From contig CAZIAH010000002.1 of assembly GCA_964537715.1 (NCBI GenBank), positions 62,001 through 126,000 of the forward strand: a DNA stretch of 64,000 bases, in the 5' to 3' direction. Source of the DNA: CAZTZL01 sp964537715. Its GTDB lineage: Bacteria > Zhuqueibacterota > QNDG01 > DSAB01. The number at the start of each line of letters is the position of its first letter. The stretch's first letter is position 1. The notes under the pieces were generated by a model, which was given only the letters and a program-made list of their open reading frames with translations, was not told where the DNA came from and did no database searches. Below, piece after piece: positions 37,901-44,561 of this stretch. The position numbers and the translations under genes are program-made.

Positions 37901-38524
37901 AGACTGGTTCCAATCGATTGTACAAGCGGCGGGTGGTCTTTTCCATCTTGGATAGTATGTTCGAAGATTTAGGTTCTGCGGAATTCGAATTTCCTTTGAT
38001 TTTTCAAGATCACATAAGAGATCGTTAAAACATTGTATACTTTTTTCATAGCACTTTGTATTTAATGATAATGCGGTTTCTTTTTCTGAGAGAGGGAAAG
38101 TTGTTTGTTTGAGGATGTCACCCGCGTCTATATTGTCTGTCATAATATGCCAGGTTATACCATGACAGGTCTCTTCATTGATAATGGCCCAGTTTGTAGC
38201 GTTCACACCAGCATATTTGGGTAAGGGACCATCATGAAAATTGATCGCATATTTCTTTGGTAAGCCTAAGATCTCATTTGGTATTTTCCAAAAATTATCA
38301 ATACTAAAAAACAGATCAAAAGGCTTCTTTCTCAATATTTCTAAAAGGTTATCATTTGGCATTATCAAATGAATGCCGTTTTCTTTAGTCCAATTCATTA
38401 TATCAGATTCATTGGAGATTACACCATGAATGTGATGTCCCTTTTCGAGTAATAATCTCCCACATGCAATAAGTCGAGATGTACTTCCTGTTAAGTAACA
38501 ATTAAATTGACATGATTCAGACAT
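34928..38524 (-). CDS. NRPS loading module: formyltransferase-half condensation-A(Ser)-PCP
   Basis: 1198 residues. Residues 1-~300 form a methionyl-tRNA-formyltransferase-like domain with N95-x-H97 (INFHDGPLP) and Asp133 (NIDAGDIL), matching the catalytic Asn/His/Asp of Fmt. Residues ~335-560 resemble only the C-terminal half of a condensation domain, with no HHxxxDG. The A domain (~575-1075, TSGSTGRPKG) gives by eye the pocket D-V-W-H-I-S-L-I-D-K, one conservative change from the published serine code. PCP Ser1121 (LGGHSLL), then a basic helical tail like those before KS-starting proteins. F-A-PCP loading modules are known from linear gramicidin, so N-formyl-serine is the predicted starter. 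GGAG precedes the ATG; this is the first gene of the assembly-line operon. Confidence 0.92.
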   Translation of the reverse strand: MSESCQFNCYLTGSTSRLIACGRLLLEKGHHIHGVISNESDIMNWTKENGIHLIMPNDNLLEILRKKPFDLFFSIDNFWKIPNEILGLPKKYAINFHDGPLPKYAGVNATNWAIINEETCHGITWHIMTDNIDAGDILKQTTFPLSEKETALSLNTKCYEKSIQCFNDLLCDLEKSKEIRIPQNLNLRTYYPRWKRPPAACTIDWNQSAEQIYALYRALEFGNYPNPLGLPKLLINDQPIIVTRIDPLLSKSSQVPGTITSVTDEMICVSTKTKEISLSQFKSSYGKLINPSVLLKESGLCVGDILTKLEDQQAEIITKLNLKLCKHENFWIRRFQNLKPLEIPYAKSHTPLKDSVQYKRMEFSIAESVLSSIDKSIKKSELILSASILYLARLGNKTCFDINYQDSSLQKQLSGAEHFYSTFIPLHVEINEKHNFREFHDSIKSMIESIHSRGSFPIDIFLRSPVLRKIMDKNQFRELPLTIIYGKDKNDYHTSKKSELIMVIPENHNRCVWIYDSDVITESDIQRIRDQFIALLTEITQSKNKNIMKMSILSEYDKKLLFSDWDQEAIKYNFSGCIHHKFESQAELTPNAIAIDFEGQQLTYRELNERSNQLGHYLQSVEVGSEVRVCIAMERSIELIIGIYGVLKAGGIYVPIDPGNPIDRIDYYIQDSNISLILTQLKYKDKLKQYRGKIITLDTEWQELIANQPNDNLINKMTLDNTAYVIYTSGSTGRPKGVMNTHRGILNRLLWMQDTYHLTDSDAILHKTPISFDVSVWELFWPLMFGARMVIARPEGHKENEYLVETIINKKITIIHFVPSMLRLFLETKDVEKCRTLRQVICSGEALTVDLQNQFFNRLNTELDNLYGPTEAAIDVTYWRCQRSSDLKNVPIGRPIANTQIYILDENMNPVPIGVPGELHIGGIQVARGYINKPELTKEKFIPDPFADSPDSRLYKTGDLARYLPDGNIEFIGRIDNQIKIRGFRVELGEIETVLSSHDDIVQAVVVLHEYNSEDKRIIAYIVVKDHISVSHSQIRDYLKKKLPDYMIPHYIIKLDTLPTTPSGKLDRQSLPLPQEKQQRDGSYIPPQSEVEKTIAKIWQELLHTEVVGIHDSFFDLGGHSLLLIKMLNKLQNHFGKEVKTNDFFRYPTIEMLAKYLTREKTTMRSFTTTQKLIEKQRIMLKKRKNYSIAREADDNSK

Positions 38525-38759
38525 GCTGCTCCTTCAGAATACAAAATATATCGACTATTCTACATAGTTTGTTCTAAAATAAAAATTGACAAGTACTTAA
38601 ACATTCCACTAATGACATCCCACCTTTTTTTGATATTCTGGAAGTGCGATACGCTGTTCATTTACTATAATTCCGATAAGGCATTAAAATACGCTAAATA
38701 CTGTTTTCCTTTATATGTATCTGCTTCAAATTAGTATCATTTCCCTTATAATCAATGGA

Positions 38760-39950
38760 TTATGCTATTGTAATTGCAGCTACCGGATTTGATATATCAA
38801 TATTTTTAAATGGTTTTTTTAATTGTTCATCAAGTAAAAAAGCATGATATGAGAGATTCAAGGCTCTGGCTTGAATCAAAATATTAAATAATTGATATCC
38901 TACTTCCCATAAGGCTCGATTGTATTTTTCATTTGTGGATAATATGATATAAATGTTATATCGAGAAAATAATTGACCCAATTTCGTTAATATTTGTTCA
39001 TCAACAATTGCTAATTTGGATATATCGTGTACGGGTTTATTTCCTTTCCAATTAATATATTTATATAAATTTTCTCCCCATATTAAAAAAACACTTGATA
39101 TATTCTGTTTGCCCCCCCATGTAGGTATGGTCATACCCCAAGGCATAGATTTATAAAAATGTGATGTTCTCCCTCTTGCAGCCCAAAGGAGCTGACTTAT
39201 ACCCTGTTCATCGGCTTTTTTTGAACCTTTCATTTTAATGGTTAAATTTTCAAGTATGGACAAGAGTTGATTTTCACCATTTCGAACAGGCTGAGGTAAA
39301 CCGCCCGTATTCAAGCGATGCTTTTGCAGTGGATTTGAATCAGTCCAGAATGAACCTTCATAACTCGGTCTCATAGCATCCAAACGAGCTTTTACTGTGA
39401 TCATCTCGATGTTTGAGGAAGAGACTCCATCTTCCGAAATTCCATTAAGCACCATACCCACACCCATAGCACTGCATATCAATCCCAATGCTTGCTGCTG
39501 CATACCGCTCTCCACCATCGTCCAATGCGTTTTCATCAAATTATTATTTGTTTTTTCTACCGTAAATGAAAGGTTGTTTTTCTCATAATGGATATTTAAT
39601 TTACGATCTGTAAATCTTGGAATCTTAATTAGATGAATAATCTTTTGTATTTGTTTATCAGATAGTCTTTTATTGCGATCGAACATACCCCAATGAAATC
39701 TTTTAGGATCGTCATCATAATCACTTGAACATCTTGAGTTTAGTGCCATCTCAACAGATACTGCATCACCTTCTGAAGGAAGCAGTACTATTTCCCTTTG
39801 ATCATCTGGAGGTATTTTTTCAGGTGGATGTATCAAATAATCGATTCTGTTATGAATTTTTCTTAATATTCTTTTTAACATAAATAAAATTCCCACACCT
39901 CCTGATAATAGTATGCTTAAAATTAATTTTCTTCGTGTAATTAACTTCAT
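38760..39950 (-). CDS. Membrane-anchored SagB-like nitroreductase-family oxidoreductase
   Basis: 396 residues. One N-terminal membrane helix (~10-28), then a diverged nitroreductase half (EMALNSRCSSDYDDD; MVESGMQQQALGLICSAMGVG) and a second region with the SagB hallmark QLLWAARGRTSHFYKSMPWG. SagB and NRPS-linked Ox domains use FMN to oxidise thiazoline or oxazoline rings; others of this family act on quite different substrates. A membrane anchor is unusual for that role. It lies 235 bp upstream of the serine-loading NRPS gene on the same strand, so oxidation of a serine-derived ring or of the chain is possible. Whether it binds FMN cannot be read with certainty. Confidence 0.6.
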   Translation of the reverse strand: MKLITRRKLILSILLSGGVGILFMLKRILRKIHNRIDYLIHPPEKIPPDDQREIVLLPSEGDAVSVEMALNSRCSSDYDDDPKRFHWGMFDRNKRLSDKQIQKIIHLIKIPRFTDRKLNIHYEKNNLSFTVEKTNNNLMKTHWTMVESGMQQQALGLICSAMGVGMVLNGISEDGVSSSNIEMITVKARLDAMRPSYEGSFWTDSNPLQKHRLNTGGLPQPVRNGENQLLSILENLTIKMKGSKKADEQGISQLLWAARGRTSHFYKSMPWGMTIPTWGGKQNISSVFLIWGENLYKYINWKGNKPVHDISKLAIVDEQILTKLGQLFSRYNIYIILSTNEKYNRALWEVGYQLFNILIQARALNLSYHAFLLDEQLKKPFKNIDISNPVAAITIA

Positions 39951-40043
39951 AAATAATTATTTTCAATTATCGTGCCAATTTTTTTTATCTTGAATTCAAT
40001 ATTGGGTTTGATTTGAGAATAAAATTTAATGATGCTATTCATT

Positions 40044-41075
40044 TTAGGCTATGTGTTTGTAGAGCATTCTACCAATTTGTTTTGAAATAAAGATCGGTGT
40101 TTTCTGAAATAATTTTTTATGAATTAAAAAATGTTTTTTTGTGTCCGTGATAAATTTCTCCTTAACGTAATTATATTTGTAATATGAAATTAACTGTTCT
40201 TCTGCGCCCCACCCCAGTTTAAATTGTCTCAGACCATGATGAGACAAAGCAGTTCTTCCAAAATCGAGCGTTTGAAATCCATGCTCAAAAAATTTCTTCA
40301 AAACCTCCCACCAGAGTATATGATTGACACCAAAAGACTGATATCTTTGGTCCAGACTTCCATATTTATAGATGATGCTTTTATGATATTGAAAATATAT
40401 AATACCCGCAGCCGGCTTTGAATCATAAAATCCAAGTACGATACCACCATGTCCGGGAACAATAATATATTTATATATCGATTCAAAAAAATACCACGGT
40501 TGCGGCGGAAGGCCATGTCTTTTTCTTGTTATACAATGCAATCGATAATATATTTTTAGTGCATCGTATGATTGTAAAAAATCAATTTTAATTTTTTCAG
40601 ACTTCGCTTTTCTGATATTTCTTTTATGATTATTATGAATTTTATTTTCTATTTCCTGTATACTATTCAATTCAATGATATGACGATAGTAATCAACTGA
40701 TGATTGAATATTATCAGATTCAAAGAGAACACCTCTGATTTCAATATACTTCCATTGAAAATTTCTGCAAAATTCAATAAGACTATCCCATGAAATTCGA
40801 CATGATTTATCGATAAGAGGAAAACAATAGTCTGTAAACGGAAGGGAAATCCCCCTTTTACCGGTCAGAGAACTATTGATTTCCATAATGGGAAGAAAAA
40901 ATTGTATATCTTGCCCGTTTATAATAGATAGATATCGGGGAATATATCCATAAGATTTATTCAATACTTTTGCCCAGGCTGAGGAATGAAAAAAGGAATA
41001 TTCGGGTTTTGAGACGATTAATTTATCCCAGCCATCATATTCTAATGGATTTATGATTTGAATTTCATGTTTCAT
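40044..41075 (-). CDS. FemAB-like GNAT-fold aminoacyl/acyltransferase
   Basis: 343 residues. Typical of the FemAB-like family found in exopolysaccharide and PEP-CTERM loci: SFFHSSAWAKVL near the N-terminus, the basic patch IHNNHKRNIRKAKSE near 150-165, and a C-terminal GNAT half (SKPAAGIIYFQYH; YKYGSLDQRYQSFGVNHILWW; LDFGRT). FemA/FemB transfer amino acids from tRNA to peptidoglycan peptides; locus-linked relatives are thought to add amino acids or acyl groups to glycans, but substrates are mostly unknown. It begins in an ATGA overlap with the stop of a decayed aminotransferase gene, so it was once the second gene of a coupled pair. Confidence 0.72.
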   Translation of the reverse strand: MKHEIQIINPLEYDGWDKLIVSKPEYSFFHSSAWAKVLNKSYGYIPRYLSIINGQDIQFFLPIMEINSSLTGKRGISLPFTDYCFPLIDKSCRISWDSLIEFCRNFQWKYIEIRGVLFESDNIQSSVDYYRHIIELNSIQEIENKIHNNHKRNIRKAKSEKIKIDFLQSYDALKIYYRLHCITRKRHGLPPQPWYFFESIYKYIIVPGHGGIVLGFYDSKPAAGIIYFQYHKSIIYKYGSLDQRYQSFGVNHILWWEVLKKFFEHGFQTLDFGRTALSHHGLRQFKLGWGAEEQLISYYKYNYVKEKFITDTKKHFLIHKKLFQKTPIFISKQIGRMLYKHIA

Positions 41076-41174
41076 AAAGTTGAGATTCCTGTAATTTGAT
41101 TACAAACATATTCGATTTGTTTTGTTCTTAACTCAGGTAACATTGGAACTGATAACTTGGAATCCAAAATGTAT
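41072..41174 (-). pseudogene. 3' fossil of a DegT/DnrJ aminotransferase gene
   Basis: The minus strand reads LSVPMLPELRTKQIEYVCNQI before a stop that overlaps the FemAB start as ATGA. The intact DegT protein at 57181-58281 ends LSLPMFPELTIDQIQYVVNAL. Only about 33 codons remain before an upstream stop. The body of the gene has been lost while its 3' end, carrying the start of FemAB, was kept. Confidence 0.72.
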
Positions 41175-41202
41175 TATCCATGTTTGTTCCATTCGAATAA
41201 TA

Positions 41203-42135
41203 TTATAAATATCCATGTTTAAGCATGAGCGGCCAACTCAGAAATTTTATTAATTTTTCATTCTTTGGATTCAATTTCCTTTTCCATTCATCATCTAGTT
41301 TGAGTGGTATGTTTCCAATATTAAATCGGATTGGATTCCCAGTTATCGTATGTGATATTTTTTTTAAATTTACAGTATTTTTACTTTGAAAGAGTGAATT
41401 TGGTTTATTCATTTTATACCTATTCATGATTTTTTCAATATAATATTCAGGATCTTCTATAAAATCTTCATATCGTAAAATAGTATACTTATATTTTTGG
41501 TTTTTAAAATATATTTGAGCGAACATATACGACATGATATATGTTAATGTAGCTCTAAAAGTTGACTTTCTGGGCATGTATTCCGTTTCATTTATTCTAT
41601 TTTCTCGTACTTTTATCTTAGACCAGGAATAGGCAACGGCTCGAGGATCACGAACTAGGTGGATAATATGAAAATCAATATTTTTAATAAACCTCAACAT
41701 ATATCCATATGAAGTATATTTCGTGGAATCAATAATGACTCTTTTATTTCCATTTGTATATATTTTTAAATAGATATTTTTAATATGATCTGCATATATT
41801 TTTAAAGAGCGCTTCCTTCCAAAAATTATTGATTTTAAAAAAAATAGTGGTTGCGTGGACCGCAAATATTCGCCAACATTAATTAGTTTTTGTAGTTCTG
41901 CATTGTCTTTTATTTCATTTTTAATGATATGAGTCCAGAACAAACATTTTTGAAAAGGTCGATGACATCCACATAAAAAATTATTTTTATAACCTCTTTC
42001 CCATATTTCATTTAGTTCACCGATATGTATACAATGCTCATATTGTCCTAAAATATTTGCAATGATTGTACTACCGCTTCTCCCAATACACGTAATAAAA
42101 ATCACATTATATTCTTTATTCACGTAAAAACTCAC
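41203..42135 (-). CDS. Sulfotransferase
   Basis: 310 residues. The N-terminal 5'-phosphosulfate loop VIFITCIGRSGSTIIANIL and the later VRDPRAVAYSW (3'-phosphate binding) identify the PAPS-dependent sulfotransferase family. A cysteine pair (FLCGCHRPFQKC) follows the first motif. The start appears to be GTG at 42135. Expected to sulfate a sugar or lipid hydroxyl in the cytoplasm. No PAPS synthesis genes are in the window. AT-rich, unlike gmhA just upstream. Confidence 0.82.
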   Translation of the reverse strand: MSFYVNKEYNVIFITCIGRSGSTIIANILGQYEHCIHIGELNEIWERGYKNNFLCGCHRPFQKCLFWTHIIKNEIKDNAELQKLINVGEYLRSTQPLFFLKSIIFGRKRSLKIYADHIKNIYLKIYTNGNKRVIIDSTKYTSYGYMLRFIKNIDFHIIHLVRDPRAVAYSWSKIKVRENRINETEYMPRKSTFRATLTYIMSYMFAQIYFKNQKYKYTILRYEDFIEDPEYYIEKIMNRYKMNKPNSLFQSKNTVNLKKISHTITGNPIRFNIGNIPLKLDDEWKRKLNPKNEKLIKFLSWPLMLKHGYL

Positions 42136-42184
42136 TGTTTATAAGTTCATATTCTAAGATAAAAAATGGCTTCAAAGTCCTCGG

Positions 42185-42805
42185 CTAGAATTTCCGTTGC
42201 TTGATGAGACCCTCCTCCATGTGTGCCTGTCGAATATATTGGGCCAAGATGTGCATGAGCGATTGATGCACATCCTCGATAATACCGTAATTATCTGAGG
42301 TAACGTGCAGATTTACATCTGCAATATCTGCGGATCTGCCGCCAGAGAAACCGGTCATTGAGATTACTGAGATCCTGTTTTCCTTGGCCCACAAGGCGGC
42401 ACGAACAATATTTTCGGAATCCCCGGAAGAACTGACAGTAATCAGTACATCACCGGGTTTGGCCAGAGATCGGAGTTGATAGACAAAAATCTCATCAAAA
42501 GATATATCGTTGCCAATGGCGGTAATCATTTCGACCGTCGTGCTGAGCGAAACGATTCGGGGGGTGAGTGCCGTATCCGTCTGTACCAGCTTGCAATGGT
42601 CACATGCGAGATGATTCGTGATCGCTGCTGAACCTCCGTTACCGCAGGAATAAACTGTACCGCCTTCAGTGTAAACCTTAGTCAAGATGTCAGCTGCCTG
42701 CTCTATTCTTTCTCTATCAATCGAAGCGGCAGCATCATTGATCTTGTTGAAGTAAGCGTTGACGTAACTTCCGGCATCGACGAATTTGCTATCTGGAAAA
42801 GTCAT
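42185..42805 (-). CDS. gmhA: SIS-domain phosphoheptose isomerase, GmhA-like
   Basis: 206 residues, usual length for GmhA. SIS motifs are CGNGGSAAITNHLACDH and ITVSSSGDSENIVRA, with EDVHQSLMH near the end. GmhA converts sedoheptulose 7-phosphate to D-glycero-manno-heptose 7-phosphate, the first step to ADP- or GDP-heptose. The other heptose genes (HldE/HddA, GmhB) are not visible, so it may serve a related sugar phosphate. AGGAGA seven bases before the ATG is a good ribosome site. A deleted copy of this gene lies at 46276-46427. Confidence 0.83.
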   Translation of the reverse strand: MTFPDSKFVDAGSYVNAYFNKINDAAASIDRERIEQAADILTKVYTEGGTVYSCGNGGSAAITNHLACDHCKLVQTDTALTPRIVSLSTTVEMITAIGNDISFDEIFVYQLRSLAKPGDVLITVSSSGDSENIVRAALWAKENRISVISMTGFSGGRSADIADVNLHVTSDNYGIIEDVHQSLMHILAQYIRQAHMEEGLIKQRKF

Positions 42806-42828
42806 GAAAAATCTCCTAATTCGAGTTC

Positions 42829-42927
42829 TTAAAAGGTGTTCTTAACCTCACTACCTCCTACCTTGGTGAAGAGGGTGTCATTACTGGCCAATGTTTTAAT
42901 ATAAATCCCTGGTTCGTTAAACATCAT
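42829..42927 (-). CDS. Small ORF coupled to the ATP-grasp gene
   Basis: 32 codons (MMFNEPGIYIKTL...), starting in an ATGA overlap with the stop of the ATP-grasp gene and ending just before the ribosome site of gmhA. No recognised family. It may be a real small protein, the 5' remnant of a lost gene, or chance. Confidence 0.3.
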   Translation of the reverse strand: MMFNEPGIYIKTLASNDTLFTKVGGSEVKNTF

Positions 42928-44141
42928 AACCCTTTTTTAAATCTCAAAAGTCGTCTTATAAAATAGTAACCCATCATTACCCATGGTAAAGGATCGTACC
43001 AGGTGAATGCTTCGAAATGCTGTTTATGCAGAACACTACGTAGCCACTGTCCCCAAGTGAGAATTCCCCGTCGATGGGCATCTTGAAAGGCTAAAAAATC
43101 CCGGATGGGTCGAATCAAGCGGACCCCATGACGATATTCACCCATCGGCGGAAGCGATTGACTTGTCAATCGGTTGTAAATAAACAGGGTGATGTCAAAA
43201 CCACTGCATCTGATTACTTCAGTACAAAGGGTAAGACGGGTGTTACATTCCATCAACTTCAACTTGCCATCTCTGGGATCGAGTTTAAATTCAACGTTGC
43301 CCAATCCGCAATAACTTACACCTTTGAAGAATTGCAGACCGAGGTCAACTACTTTTGGATTCCAGTCAGTTATGTGGTAAGTGCCATTCCCAGAAAAATT
43401 CGGATATTGACGGAGCTTACGTTTGGTGAAATGGAAGAGCGGCATTCCGTTTTCGTCTATATATGAGTAATAACTTTGAAACTGATGGTCTCCTTCTCCG
43501 GGAATGACCTCCGTTACGATCAGATCAGATCGAAACTGCTGGTGTATACCGACTTCGTAAAGTTGATTGAACTGATGAATAAGCTCGTCTTTATTATTGA
43601 CTATAAAGAGTTTCTTAATAAACTGACGTCCCCTAAATTCGTGTGAATAACGTGGTTTCAGTGCGCATGGGAAAGGCACCAAGTTGATAATGGTTTCGAT
43701 ATCTTCTCGAGTACGGACGATCCAGGTTTGTGGTATTGGCACACCACTTTTTTTCGCGAGTGGGTATGTCTTACCCTTATCGAGCATGGCAAGGAGAACG
43801 TCATCATTTGCTTCGGGCAGAATATAGTCGGTTGCCAGCTGTGCCCGATGACGTGCGGTCATTTCCATTATATGATCGGAACAAGGAAAAATAACCGCAC
43901 CTCGATATGGTTCTGAATCTTTACCTGTCAGCCACTCCACCCAGGCTTGAATGTTGTTTTCCTTAAATGGAATCCGTTTACTATACCTTGAAAAACGGGC
44001 GTGATTCTCTGGGATGTCAATTGAATAGACAGGGATACCTCGTCTTCCAAGGCTTCGGGCCACTGAAAGCGAGATTATTCCTCCGTCAAAAAGGAGAACA
44101 GGTGGCGTGTCAAGTTTGTTATTTTTTCTGAAGGTCGTCAT
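42924..44141 (-). CDS. ATP-grasp ligase (D-aspartate-ligase/carbamoyl-phosphate-synthase-like fold)
   Basis: 405 residues. N-terminal preATP-grasp region LLFDGGIISLSVARSLGRRGIPVYSID, then the ATP-grasp fold with CALKPRYSHEF, VTEVIPGEGD and the metal/ATP residues in NVEFKLDPRDGKLKLMECNTR. Such stand-alone ATP-grasp proteins join a carboxylate to an amine or similar nucleophile by an acyl-phosphate. AAAGGA precedes the ATG. The first codons overlap the end of a decayed ATP-grasp gene (44119-44270). In this locus it could amidate a sugar acid or attach an amino acid. Substrate unknown. Confidence 0.78.
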   Translation of the reverse strand: MTTFRKNNKLDTPPVLLFDGGIISLSVARSLGRRGIPVYSIDIPENHARFSRYSKRIPFKENNIQAWVEWLTGKDSEPYRGAVIFPCSDHIMEMTARHRAQLATDYILPEANDDVLLAMLDKGKTYPLAKKSGVPIPQTWIVRTREDIETIINLVPFPCALKPRYSHEFRGRQFIKKLFIVNNKDELIHQFNQLYEVGIHQQFRSDLIVTEVIPGEGDHQFQSYYSYIDENGMPLFHFTKRKLRQYPNFSGNGTYHITDWNPKVVDLGLQFFKGVSYCGLGNVEFKLDPRDGKLKLMECNTRLTLCTEVIRCSGFDITLFIYNRLTSQSLPPMGEYRHGVRLIRPIRDFLAFQDAHRRGILTWGQWLRSVLHKQHFEAFTWYDPLPWVMMGYYFIRRLLRFKKGL

Positions 44142-44270
44142 TATTAATTCCTTTCACATCATTTTCGATATCCAGTAAGTGGCGTAAAATCGGAACGGCG
44201 ACAGGGACACTGCCTTTGGGATTACAGGTTTGATAATGATAATGGTGTCCTGGCAAAGCATTGAAATAGA
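44119..44270 (-). pseudogene. 3' fossil of a cyanophycin-synthetase-like ATP-grasp gene
   Basis: About 50 open codons on the minus strand include FNALPGHHYHYQTC and KGSVPVAVPILRHLL, then a stop at 44119. The intact ligase at 55045-56142 ends in VNTPPGHFYHHLKKGERYP and VGLRLLQQIF, the same C-terminal pattern. The frame is closed upstream by a stop. The fossil overlaps the first codons of the ATP-grasp gene at 42924-44141, so it was once the upstream partner in a coupled pair. Confidence 0.6.
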
Positions 44271-44410
44271 GTTAAATGTAAAAAAACAAGCTCTTATATA
44301 TATTAGATGAATGCCAATGAGATAATTCTCTCATTTGTTAAGAATCAAATAAAGATTATTTCCAAACCTATTTTTCAGAAGAGATTGGTACTGAAAAATT
44401 TAGCATTGTT

Positions 44411-44473
44411 TAAGGGCATTCCTTACCGAAGTCACTTCTTCCTTTGCCCTTGACATTAGAAAGCAATCATCAC
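44411..44473 (-). pseudogene. Short 3' fossil of the HpcH/HpaI aldolase gene (copy A)
   Basis: About 60 bp, containing TTACCGAAGTCACTTC and AATCATCACT, closely match 49754-49816 at the 3' end of the intact aldolase gene. Similarity ends soon after 44473. The rest of 44142-44561 holds only the ATP-grasp fossil and featureless AT-rich sequence. Confidence 0.75.
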
Positions 44474-44561
44474 TCGAACGGTGACTTCAGTCATTGATCG
44501 AATCCTCAATTCGCTTGAGTGATTCGGATATACTATTATCATTTTCTGAACGATAATCTCC

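Noticed and set aside
14392..38524. Trans-AT polyketide synthase
   Set aside because: Each KS protein carries its own AT with GHS and HAFH motifs, and no free AT gene is present.
38560..38592. Promoter for the assembly-line operon (TTGTCA then AACTAT, 17-base spacer, minus strand)
   Set aside because: The -10 match is poor and the AT-rich background gives many such pairs.
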